Assembly: GCA_035535995.1 (NCBI GenBank)
Contig: DATLOZ010000016.1
Location: forward strand, 62,001 to 126,000
Direction: 5' to 3'
Source of the DNA: JANYCO01 sp035535995
GTDB lineage: Bacteria; Bacteroidota; Bacteroidia; Cytophagales; Cytophagaceae
Length of the DNA: 64,000 nt
The position numbers and the translations under genes were made by a program. Below, piece after piece: positions 37,101-44,316 of this stretch; positions within the stretch are counted from its first letter, which is position 1, and every line of letters starts with the position of its first letter. A model generated the notes under the pieces. That model made no database searches. It was given only the letters and a program-made list of their open reading frames with translations, and was not told the DNA's origin.

Positions 37101-37998
37101 CATCTTCTCTGTGAAGGATTACTGATTTAGTACCAGAATCAAGGATCAGATCGATGTCTGCATCTTTGATGATAGAGTCACGCTCCATCACTACTTCGTT
37201 ACGATCGATCGAAACTACCTCTCCGGTATCTTCGTCTACGAAGTCTTCAGTCCAAGTTCTAAGTACACGCGCAGCAAGTTTGCGGCCCACTACCTTTTTG
37301 ATATTATTTTTATTTGCTTCGATCTCTTCGGATAGTTCGAAGATGTCGAGAATCTCTTTATCGGAGCCATAACCGATTGCGCGGAGCAATGTAGTGACAG
37401 GGAATTTTTTCTTTCTGTCGATGTAAGAATACATCACATTGTTTACGTCGGTGGCAAATTCTATCCAGGATCCTTTGAAAGGGATAATTCTGGCAGAATA
37501 AAGCTTCGTACCGTTGGTATGCTTGCTTTGAGCGAAGAACACACCAGGCGATCTGTGAAGCTGAGAAACGATTACCCTTTCGGCACCATTAATGACGAAG
37601 GATCCTTTCTCGGTCATGTAAGGAATGTTTCCTAGGAATACCTCCTGCTCTATTGTTTGGAAATCTTCATTGTCTTTATCGTTGCATGACAATCTCAATT
37701 TCGCTTTCAGCGGAACAGAATATGTAAGTCCTCTGTCAATACATTCATCTACAGAATATTTTGGAGGATCGATAGTGAAATCGATGAAGTCAAGTACAAA
37801 ATTCTCTCTTGAATCAGAGATCGGGAAGTTTTCTTTGAATACTTTAAAAAGTCCTTCCTGAATCCTGTTTTCAGCAGGAGTTTCTATTTGAAAGAAATCT
37901 TTGAATGATTGAACTTGTACCTCCAGGAAATCAGGGTAATCAAGTAGGTTTTTAACCTTTGCGAAATTTACCCTTTCAGTTTTTTTAATTGTAGCCAA
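34126..37998 (-). CDS. rpoB: DNA-directed RNA polymerase subunit beta
   Basis: The 1290-residue beta subunit. The rifampicin-pocket region reads [33 protein letters not shown], a drug-sensitive-like sequence with D, H and S at the common resistance positions. C-terminal landmarks include [12 protein letters not shown] and the [21 protein letters not shown] segment that contacts beta'. Length is typical for Bacteroidota. It lies after rplL with a 181-nt structured gap and before rpoC. Confidence 0.99.
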   Translation of the reverse strand: [1290 protein letters not shown]

Positions 37999-38076
37999 CG
38001 CTTTATGTCTTTATTTAGTTGTAACTAATTAACATTCAAAGTGATCCAATGGATCTATGCTTTAAAAATCAGTGGT

Positions 38077-38161
38077 AAGCCTATAAAAATGCACCTACAA
38101 ACAGGAAAAGACCTGACAGTTTTGTCAGGCCTATCCCATTGTTCTAGGCTTTTTTGGTGCA
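38077..38161 (-). promoter_or_regulatory. Structured rplL-rpoB intergenic leader (candidate attenuator or pseudoknot)
   Basis: Three sets of complementary arms are visible: CCTGACA (38112-38118) with TGTCAGG (38123-38129), AAGCCTA (38077-38083) with TAGGCTT (38145-38151), and TGCACC (38090-38095) with GGTGCA (38156-38161). The last two cross, so they form either a pseudoknot or two alternative folds around the central hairpin. The position between rplL and rpoB is where many bacteria place a partial attenuator or RNase site. Confidence 0.55.
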
Positions 38162-38179
38162 ACAAAATAAGCTTAAAAC

Positions 38180-38563
38180 TTATTTTATTTCAACTTCAGC
38201 ACCAGCTTCTTCCAATTGTTTTTTCAGAGCTTCAGCTTCGTCTTTAGTAACGTTTTCTTTAACATTTTTAGGAGCACCGTCTACTAGGTCTTTAGCTTCT
38301 TTCAAGCCAAGGCCAGTAAGGTCTTTCACAAGTTTCACAACAGCAAGTTTCTGTCCACCACCGTTTTTAAGAACTACAGTGAAAGCAGTTTTCTCTTCTA
38401 CTGCTGCTGCACCTGCACCAGCACCTGCGCCACCAGCTACCATTACTGGAGCTGCTGCAGCTGGTTCGATACCGTACTCATCTTTCAATATTTTTGCTAA
38501 TTCGCTTACTTCTTTTACTGTCAGGTTTACTAACTGCTCAGCAACTGCTTTTAAATCTGCCAT
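38180..38563 (-). CDS. rplL: 50S ribosomal protein L7/L12
   Basis: The 127-residue stalk protein. It has an N-terminal dimerisation helix pair, an Ala/Gly-rich hinge (AAAPVMVAGGAGAGAGAA, about 35-52), and the C-terminal domain with KTAFTVVLK and the conserved LTGLGLKEAKDLVDGAPK surface that binds translation factors. It lies 50 nt after rplJ, its partner in the L10(L12)n stalk complex. Confidence 0.98.
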   Translation of the reverse strand: MADLKAVAEQLVNLTVKEVSELAKILKDEYGIEPAAAAPVMVAGGAGAGAGAAAVEEKTAFTVVLKNGGGQKLAVVKLVKDLTGLGLKEAKDLVDGAPKNVKENVTKDEAEALKKQLEEAGAEVEIK

Positions 38564-38613
38564 TTTATTATTAGTTTAAGATTTACAATTTTTAATTAAC
38601 TATTACTTTTTGA

Positions 38614-39141
38614 TTACTCTGGTTTTTCAGACAATGTCTTAAGCACACCAGAAATTTTTTGTCCTCCAGACTGAAGACCAGAGAGTACGTTCTGTGCAGG
38701 TGACTGCAGCAAGCCGATAATATCTCCGATGAGTTCATTTTTGGATTTCAATGTAGCCAATGTATCTAATTGGTTTTCGCCAATGAATAGACCGCTGTCT
38801 ATTGAAGCGCCTTTTAATACTGGCTTTTCAACTCCTATGTTGTAAAATTCTTTCAACAGTTTAGCAGGAGCATTTCCGGATTCTGCAAACAAAATGCCTG
38901 AGAAACCTTTTAATACCTTACCATGGAACGGAGTATAGTCCGTTTTGGTAGTCTCCAGAGCTTTCTTGATCAGAGAGTTCTTTACTACTTTGTATTCAAT
39001 ACCTTTTGAGTAGCAAAGTTTCCTGAACTTGTTTACGTTCTCTACTGTCATTCCTGAAGCATCAGTAATGTAGAAATAGTTGAATTTCGCAAACTTATCG
39101 CTCAGCTCCTGGATAATTTTACCTTTATCTTCTCTTTTCAT
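38614..39141 (-). CDS. rplJ: 50S ribosomal protein L10
   Basis: The 175-residue L10, base of the ribosomal stalk. The N-terminal rRNA-binding region begins MKREDKGKIIQELSDKF, with VVKNSLIKKALE near 50, and the C-terminal helix that binds L12 dimers ends the protein. In E. coli L10 represses its own operon by binding the leader mRNA. The gap in front of this gene is only 29 nt here, so any such site would overlap the end of rplA. Confidence 0.97.
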   Translation of the reverse strand: MKREDKGKIIQELSDKFAKFNYFYITDASGMTVENVNKFRKLCYSKGIEYKVVKNSLIKKALETTKTDYTPFHGKVLKGFSGILFAESGNAPAKLLKEFYNIGVEKPVLKGASIDSGLFIGENQLDTLATLKSKNELIGDIIGLLQSPAQNVLSGLQSGGQKISGVLKTLSEKPE

Positions 39142-39170
39142 TTGAACTTCGTTTTCTTGGGTCTATTTGA

Positions 39171-39869
39171 TTATATACCCGCTACTGTTCCTTTGTCGAC
39201 TGTTACTCCTTTGCTCATGGTGCTTGAAATCGTGATGCTTTTCACGTAAGTACCTTTCGCTGAAGCAGGCTTCAACTTAGCAATGGTAGCGATCACTTCT
39301 TGTGCGTTTTCCGCCAATTTCTCAGGAGAGAAAGAAACTTTTCCTACGCTTGTGTGAATGATACCATACTTGTCTACTTTAAAGTCAATCTTACCAGCTT
39401 TGACTTCTTTTACTGCTTTACCAACTTCAAGCGTTACAGTACCTGACTTAGGGTTAGGCATCAAGTTTCTTGGTCCAAGAACTTTACCTAGTTTACCCAC
39501 TTTAGCCATTACTGTAGGCATGGTGATGATAACATCTACATCTACCCAACCACCTTCGATCTTTTGGATATAATCATCCAGACCTGCGTAGTCGGCACCA
39601 GCGTCTTTTGCTTCCTGAACTTTGTCAGGAGTACAAAGGACCAGAACTCTTACGTTCTTACCAGTACCATGAGGAAGTGCAACGATGCCTCTCACCATCT
39701 GATCTGATTTCTTAGGATCTACACCGAGTCTTACATCGATGTCTACCGAAGCATCAAATTTTGTGAAGGTGATGTCTTTCACAATACGAGCGGCATCTGT
39801 TAAAGAATATTCTTTAGTTGCGTCGTACTTGGCAGCAGCATTTTTTTGGTTTTTTGTTAATTTACCCAT
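39171..39869 (-). CDS. rplA: 50S ribosomal protein L1
   Basis: The 232-residue L1, which binds 23S rRNA at the mobile L1 stalk near the E site. The motif VGKLGKVLGPRNLMPNPKSGTV (about 125-146) is diagnostic, as is the C-terminal GTYVKSITISSTMSKGV. It lies 20 nt after rplK, the standard L11-L1 pair. Confidence 0.98.
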   Translation of the reverse strand: MGKLTKNQKNAAAKYDATKEYSLTDAARIVKDITFTKFDASVDIDVRLGVDPKKSDQMVRGIVALPHGTGKNVRVLVLCTPDKVQEAKDAGADYAGLDDYIQKIEGGWVDVDVIITMPTVMAKVGKLGKVLGPRNLMPNPKSGTVTLEVGKAVKEVKAGKIDFKVDKYGIIHTSVGKVSFSPEKLAENAQEVIATIAKLKPASAKGTYVKSITISSTMSKGVTVDKGTVAGI

Positions 39870-39889
39870 TGTTGTGCTACTTGTTTATT

Positions 39890-40333
39890 TTAGTTTTCCC
39901 ACGGGGCTTTCCCTGTGACTGTAATACCCATACTTCTTGCCGATCCTGCAATTTGTTTCATTGCTGACTCGATTTTATTCGTGTTCAGATCAGGTAGTTT
40001 AGTTTCTGCAATAGTCTTAATTTGGTCCCACGTAACTGAGGCCACTTTATTTCTATTGGGTTCTGCAGATCCTTTTTTCGCCTTAGACGCCTCCAAAATA
40101 AGGATGGAAGCAGGAGGAGTTTTTACAACGAAGTCAAAGGATTTATCTTTATAAATTGTAATCAATACAGGTAATACAACACCTGGTTTATCCTGCGTTC
40201 TAGCATTGAACTGCTTGCAGAATTCCATAATGTTTAGACCTTTCGATCCAAGCGCTGGACCTACTGGAGGGGAAGGGTTAGCGGCACCACCTTTAATTTG
40301 GAGTTTCAGGAACCCTTGTATTTCTTTTGCCAT
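39890..40333 (-). CDS. rplK: 50S ribosomal protein L11
   Basis: The 147-residue L11. The N-terminal domain has the proline-rich AANPSPPVGPALGSKGLNIMEFC segment targeted by thiopeptide antibiotics. The C-terminal rRNA-binding domain ends with IAGSARSMGITVTG. It follows nusG by 15 nt on the same strand. Confidence 0.98.
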   Translation of the reverse strand: MAKEIQGFLKLQIKGGAANPSPPVGPALGSKGLNIMEFCKQFNARTQDKPGVVLPVLITIYKDKSFDFVVKTPPASILILEASKAKKGSAEPNRNKVASVTWDQIKTIAETKLPDLNTNKIESAMKQIAGSARSMGITVTGKAPWEN

Positions 40334-40348
40334 TTTAGTACTGCTTAA

Positions 40349-40903
40349 TTATTGTTTTTCTACTTGATTGTAATGTAACTCAACAGGGGTGTTTCGTCCG
40401 AAGATTTTCACCATCACGTTCAGTTTTTTCTTTTCTTCGAACACTTCTTCTACTGTTCCCGTAAAAGTCGTAAACGGACCGTCCATGACCTTAACAGTTT
40501 CACCAACAATAAAAGGTGTTTCGAGTTTCTCTACAGTAGTATCTACTGCATCTACGGTACCCAACATTCTGTTTACTTCAGATTGTCTGAGTGGAACGGG
40601 TTTTTTAGTAGTTCCCTCACTGGACCCTAGGAAGCCGAGTACACCGGGGATACTGTTGATTGTGTGAAGCGCTTCTCCGTGGCTAAGATCTGCATAGATC
40701 ATTACGTAGCCAGGATAAAAACTTCTTTCTCTCACTCTTTTTTTACCGTTCCTCATTTCATAGACCTTCTCAGAAGGAATCAATACCTGAGGGATGAAAT
40801 CATGCAGCTTTTGGCGTACAATTTCATTTTCCAGGTAACCTTTTACCTTCTTTTCCTGTCCACTTACGGCTCTGATTACGTACCAATTCAATAGTTCTGA
40901 CAT
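40349..40903 (-). CDS. nusG: Transcription termination/antitermination factor NusG
   Basis: A 184-residue NusG. The N-terminal NGN domain begins NWYVIRAVSGQEKKV and contains FYPGYVMI. The C-terminal KOW domain (about 130-184, PFIVGETVKVMDGPFTTFTGTV) links RNA polymerase to Rho or ribosomal protein S10. It lies between secE and rplK in the order found across bacteria. Confidence 0.97.
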   Translation of the reverse strand: MSELLNWYVIRAVSGQEKKVKGYLENEIVRQKLHDFIPQVLIPSEKVYEMRNGKKRVRERSFYPGYVMIYADLSHGEALHTINSIPGVLGFLGSSEGTTKKPVPLRQSEVNRMLGTVDAVDTTVEKLETPFIVGETVKVMDGPFTTFTGTVEEVFEEKKKLNVMVKIFGRNTPVELHYNQVEKQ

Positions 40904-40916
40904 AGTTCTCTATTAA

Positions 40917-41105
40917 TTAGTTTCCGTAAATAATTCCCATACCCGTTTTGAACATGAGGTCTATCAGTCCTATCAATAGAGCAAAAATCAGGGAAGCTAC
41001 GATCACCAGGATTGTGCTGCTCTGCAGTTCGCTGTACTTTGACCACGTAACATGATTGGTCATTTCATCAACAGAACCTTTTATAAAACCGAATATTTTA
41101 TTCAT
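40917..41105 (-). CDS. secE: Preprotein translocase subunit SecE
   Basis: A 62-residue single-helix SecE. It has an amphipathic segment with VDEMTNHVTWSKYSELQSST, then a membrane helix (about 32-55). This short form clamps SecY in the translocase. It lies 13 nt before nusG, the standard pairing, and downstream of tRNA-Trp. Confidence 0.93.
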   Translation of the reverse strand: MNKIFGFIKGSVDEMTNHVTWSKYSELQSSTILVIVASLIFALLIGLIDLMFKTGMGIIYGN

Positions 41106-41127
41106 AATAAAATCTTATTATCTCGTG

Positions 41128-41198
41128 CACGGGTGGAGAGATTCGAACTCCCATCAGCGGTTTTGGAGACCGACATTCTACCCTTGAACTACACCCGT
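41128..41198 (-). tRNA. tRNA-Trp (CCA)
   Basis: On the minus strand the acceptor ACGGGTG pairs with CACCCGT, the discriminator is G, and the anticodon loop CTCCAAA carries CCA. The T-loop GTTCGAATC is present. CCA is not encoded. It sits between tuf and secE as in the classic cluster. Confidence 0.95.
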
Positions 41199-41257
41199 AT
41201 ATTTTTTGCCTTCCCAAAAACGGGACTGCAAACTTAGATAAAATATAATAAATAAAC

Positions 41258-41290
41258 AAGTGCGTTTCTGAAAAATTCAAAAACGCACTT
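41258..41290 (-). terminator. Hairpin after tuf (partial terminator or processing site)
   Basis: AAGTGCGTTT (41258-41267) pairs with AAACGCACTT (41281-41290). Downstream on the minus strand is GTTTATTTATT, then tRNA-Trp. If it terminates only partly, it would raise EF-Tu relative to the ribosomal and polymerase genes. Confidence 0.65.
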
Positions 41291-41306
41291 AATTTATTGA
41301 TTATGA

Positions 41307-42494
41307 TTATTTTATAATCTCAACAACTTGTCCGGCACCTACGGTTCTACCGCCTTCACGGATTGCGAAACGAAGACCTTTCTCCATTGCAATAGAGTTG
41401 ATCAATTTCACAGTGATTGTGATGTTATCACCAGGCATTACCATTTCTACGCCTTCAGGAAGAATAATTTCTCCTGTAACGTCTGTAGTACGGAAATAAA
41501 ATTGAGGTCTGTATTTGTTGAAGAATGGAGTGTGACGTCCACCTTCTTCTTTTGACAGAACGTATACTTCAGCTTTGAACTCAGTGTGGATAGTAGTAGA
41601 ACCTGGTTTGCAGATTACCATACCTCTTTTGATTTGCTCTTTTTCGATACCTCTTAGAAGTAGACCTACGTTATCGCCAGCTTCTCCTCTGTCAAGGATC
41701 TTACGGAACATTTCAACACCTGTAACAGTTGATTTAAGGTTTTCAGCACCCATACCGATGATATCTACTGAATCACCAGAGTTGATGATACCTCTTTCAA
41801 TTCTACCAGTAGCAACAGTACCACGACCAGTGATCGAGAATACGTCCTCAACAGGCATAAGGAAAGGTTTGTCAGTCAAACGCGGAGGAATTGGAATATC
41901 GTTGTCAACTGCATCCATCAGTTCTTCGATAGTTTTAACCCATTTAGCGTCTCCGTTAAGACCACCAAGAGCAGAACCTTTGATGATAGAGATTTTATCT
42001 CCAGGGAATTCGTAGAAAGAAAGAAGCTCTCTGATTTCCATTTCTACTAGTTCAAGAAGCTCTGGATCGTCTACCATGTCCACTTTGTTCATGAACACAA
42101 CAAGAGCAGGAACACCTACCTGACGAGCAAGAAGGATGTGCTCACGAGTTTGAGGCATTGGACCATCAGTCGCAGCTACCACTAGGATAGCACCGTCCAT
42201 CTGGGCAGCACCTGTAACCATGTTTTTAACGTAGTCAGCGTGACCAGGGCAGTCAACGTGAGCGTAGTGTCTTTTTTCAGTAGCATATTCTACGTGAGAA
42301 GTATTGATTGTAATACCTCTTTCTTTTTCTTCAGGAGCGTTGTCGATCTGAGAGAAGTCTCTTTTCTCAGCAAGACCTTTTTCTGAAAGAACTTTAGTGA
42401 TAGCCGCAGTAAGAGTAGTTTTACCGTGGTCAACGTGACCAATAGTACCTACGTTTACGTGAGGTTTGGAACGGTCAAAATTTTCTTTAGCCAT
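41307..42494 (-). CDS. tuf: Elongation factor Tu
   Basis: The 395-residue EF-Tu, the GTPase that delivers aminoacyl-tRNA to the ribosome. The G motifs are intact: GHVDHGKT (19-26), DCPGHAD and NKVD in domain I. Domains II and III follow, with GRGTVATGRIERG and the C-terminal RFAIREGGRTVGAGQV. It lies between tRNA-Thr and tRNA-Trp, a conserved arrangement in which the tRNA genes share the tuf transcript. Confidence 0.99.
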   Translation of the reverse strand: MAKENFDRSKPHVNVGTIGHVDHGKTTLTAAITKVLSEKGLAEKRDFSQIDNAPEEKERGITINTSHVEYATEKRHYAHVDCPGHADYVKNMVTGAAQMDGAILVVAATDGPMPQTREHILLARQVGVPALVVFMNKVDMVDDPELLELVEMEIRELLSFYEFPGDKISIIKGSALGGLNGDAKWVKTIEELMDAVDNDIPIPPRLTDKPFLMPVEDVFSITGRGTVATGRIERGIINSGDSVDIIGMGAENLKSTVTGVEMFRKILDRGEAGDNVGLLLRGIEKEQIKRGMVICKPGSTTIHTEFKAEVYVLSKEEGGRHTPFFNKYRPQFYFRTTDVTGEIILPEGVEMVMPGDNITITVKLINSIAMEKGLRFAIREGGRTVGAGQVVEIIK

Positions 42495-42580
42495 ATTTGA
42501 AAATCCTCTGTTTTAAATTTAGTTTTAGTTACTTTTTAAAATTTATTAATACTATAATCGGATAGTATACTATTTAAGTG

Positions 42581-42652
42581 AGCCAGCGAAGAGAATTGAA
42601 CTCTCGACCCCTTCCTTACCAAGGAAGTACTCTACCCCTGAGCTACGCCGGC
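42581..42652 (-). tRNA. tRNA-Thr (GGT)
   Basis: On the minus strand the acceptor GCCGGCG pairs with CGCTGGC (one wobble). The anticodon loop TTGGTAA gives GGU, and the T-loop GTTCAATTC is present. CCA is not encoded. It lies immediately upstream of tuf. Confidence 0.93.
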
Positions 42653-42677
42653 TTGTTTGAAGTAGTGAAAAATTATT

Positions 42678-42726
42678 GGTTAATGCGTACTCGTTATTTG
42701 TTTAAATCAACGAGTACGCATTAACC
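42678..42726. repeat. 18-bp hairpin between tRNA-Gly and tRNA-Thr
   Basis: GGTTAATGCGTACTCGTT (42678-42695) is perfectly complementary to 42709-42726, with a 13-nt loop. On the minus strand it is followed by AATAATTTTTC, so it could slow or end transcription, or mark an RNase cut between the tRNAs. Confidence 0.85.
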
Positions 42727-42743
42727 TTTAACTTTTAAGATTG

Positions 42744-42816
42744 AGCGGAAGACGAGGTTCGAACCCGCGACCTGTAGCTTGGAAGGCTACCGCTCTACCA
42801 GCTGAGCTACTTCCGC
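42744..42816 (-). tRNA. tRNA-Gly (TCC)
   Basis: On the minus strand the acceptor GCGGAAG pairs with CTTCCGC and the discriminator is U. The anticodon loop CTTCCAA gives UCC, and the D-arm GCTCAGCTGGTAGAGC and T-loop GTTCGAACC are standard. Confidence 0.95.
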
Positions 42817-42908
42817 TTTTGAAAATCGTGAAATTTTACAAGCTAATTTCAAATCGGGATTGCAAACTTAAAATTCGGTACCCATAATTCAAAATTTAAT
42901 TTCTGGTG

Positions 42909-42991
42909 TGGGGGAAAGAGGATTCGAACCTCTGAAGACATAAGTCAGCAGATTTACAGTCTGCCCCAGTTGGCCGCTTTGGTATTCCCCC
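42909..42991 (-). tRNA. tRNA-Tyr (GTA)
   Basis: On the minus strand the acceptor GGGGGAA pairs with TTCCCCC and the discriminator is A. The anticodon loop CTGTAAA gives GUA. The long variable arm expected of tRNA-Tyr makes the gene 83 nt. It is the first gene of the tRNA-tuf cluster. Confidence 0.95.
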
Positions 42992-43374
42992 AGTTTTTTT
43001 CAATCTTACAAAGAACTTTACCCCGTTTTTAGGAGTACCCTTTTTTAAGGAAGTGCAAAATTAGAGGGTTTTTTATATTATTCAAACTTTTACCAAAAAA
43101 TATGTTCTTAATCTTTAAAAAGAATCATAAAATGCAAATTCCATTTTTCTAAAGCCACTTAATGAATTAACGGTGAAATCTTTATTAAATACAAATTTCA
43201 AAAAATATAGATTCATTTTAAACCTAAAAATTGAATTTAGAATTAGACCTTGAGCATAAGTCTTAATTATGAAATACTTGCAATAAAGGGATAGAAGATA
43301 GTAGGGATATACATAGCTCATCTATGACACATCCATATATCAATCTACTATTCCCGTTTTTTAAATTGCAGTAA
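42992..43374. other. Intergenic region upstream of the tRNA-tuf cluster
   Basis: 383 nt between the SirB1-like gene and tRNA-Tyr. It contains the cluster promoter at 43056-43086. The remainder is AT-rich and holds only a low-complexity 68-codon frame that I do not consider a gene. Confidence 0.5.
43056..43086 (-). promoter_or_regulatory. Promoter of the tRNA-Tyr/Gly/Thr-tuf cluster
   Basis: On the minus strand TTTG (43083-43086), a 19-nt spacer and TAATTTTG (43056-43063) match the Bacteroidota -33/-7 consensus exactly, about 65 nt before tRNA-Tyr. Confidence 0.75.
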
Positions 43375-44220
43375 TTAATCTATCGTTTCGTCGGAAATGC
43401 AAGCCAGGAGCCTTTTTACTTCTTCTACTTTATAACTATCGCCCAGTTTTTCAAAAGAAACGATCAAGTTTCTCAGCACTCGTTGAATGATCTCCATATT
43501 GGTACATGGCTGATAAAAAATATCCATCGGCGAGAGATTGAGATGTGAGAGATAGTTATCAATATCTGTTTTGGTAAATATTAATCCCTTATTGAAGGCG
43601 TTGATATAGAATTGTGTATTGTCTGATTTGTATGTCAGGATAAAAAGGTTTGGCAAATTTACTCCGTATACTGGTAGTTTCAGTTTCTGCGCTACCAGCA
43701 TATAGATTGCGCAAAGGGAAATGGGATTTCCTTTCTTGGATTCCAATACAATATTGAGCATGGAATTGGAAGGGGAATGAAAATTCTTGGTATTAGCACT
43801 GAATTTAAGTTGGCCGAACAGCACATTGTTTAATACTTTGATCTGATCCATCGGAAGCAGATCACTGCTAAGCTGTGTCCAGGTTTCGAAATAAATTTGT
43901 TCTATATCTGATTTTATTTTTTTGAATTCAAGATCAGGATATTGATAGGTAGCCACCATCCATAGGCCTTCCAGTAAATCCTCTCCGCCCTGATTTTTCC
44001 ATTCTTTAAGACGCATCATTAGGATATCGTAATGCAGGTTGTGCACTAGATCTTCAATCCTTTTTTGAACAACAGGATTAAAATTATTTTCCCATTCATG
44101 TTCCAAATGAGGAATAATGCTCTCTCCTATTGACATAATCTCTTTTTCTACCATGGAGACCACTTCATTGTCTTCGTCGTCCAACAGCGCTATCAGAGCT
44201 TTTATTTTGTTTTCTTCCAT
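43375..44220 (-). CDS. SirB1/YchA-family transglutaminase-like protein with altered active-site motifs
   Basis: A 281-residue cytoplasmic protein. The second half aligns with SirB1/YchA: SPSNSMLNIVLESKKGNPISLCAIYMLVA (about 149-177), then GVNLPNLFILTY and FYINAFNKG. In the family these last two read FPGHFLL and IDPFDGK. Here the His is L192 and the Asp is N207, so any transglutaminase-like chemistry is probably lost. The first half is helical and acidic. Function is unknown; family members are often beside release-factor methyltransferase genes, which is not the case here. It follows the acyl-CoA carboxylase gene on the same strand. Confidence 0.7.
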   Translation of the reverse strand: MEENKIKALIALLDDEDNEVVSMVEKEIMSIGESIIPHLEHEWENNFNPVVQKRIEDLVHNLHYDILMMRLKEWKNQGGEDLLEGLWMVATYQYPDLEFKKIKSDIEQIYFETWTQLSSDLLPMDQIKVLNNVLFGQLKFSANTKNFHSPSNSMLNIVLESKKGNPISLCAIYMLVAQKLKLPVYGVNLPNLFILTYKSDNTQFYINAFNKGLIFTKTDIDNYLSHLNLSPMDIFYQPCTNMEIIQRVLRNLIVSFEKLGDSYKVEEVKRLLACISDETID

Positions 44221-44316
44221 TCTAATCTTAATACCATTATCATACCAAATGTAAATCTATAAACCTCCAAAGATTTGAAATTAAAGGTTTATTTATGAGG
44301 AACAATCTTTAGGAGT

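Noticed and set aside
41575..42015. 146-codon plus-strand frame antisense to tuf
   Set aside because: Shadow of a strongly biased gene; no motif.
43115..43321. 68-codon minus-strand frame in the gap upstream of the tRNA cluster
   Set aside because: Tyr/Phe/Lys/Asn-rich translation of AT-rich DNA without family resemblance; no clear promoter or neighbour coupling.
44258..44292. 8-bp hairpin (ATAAACCT/AGGTTTAT) between the carboxylase and SirB1-like genes
   Set aside because: Short stem, long loop and no T tract; too weak to call a terminator.
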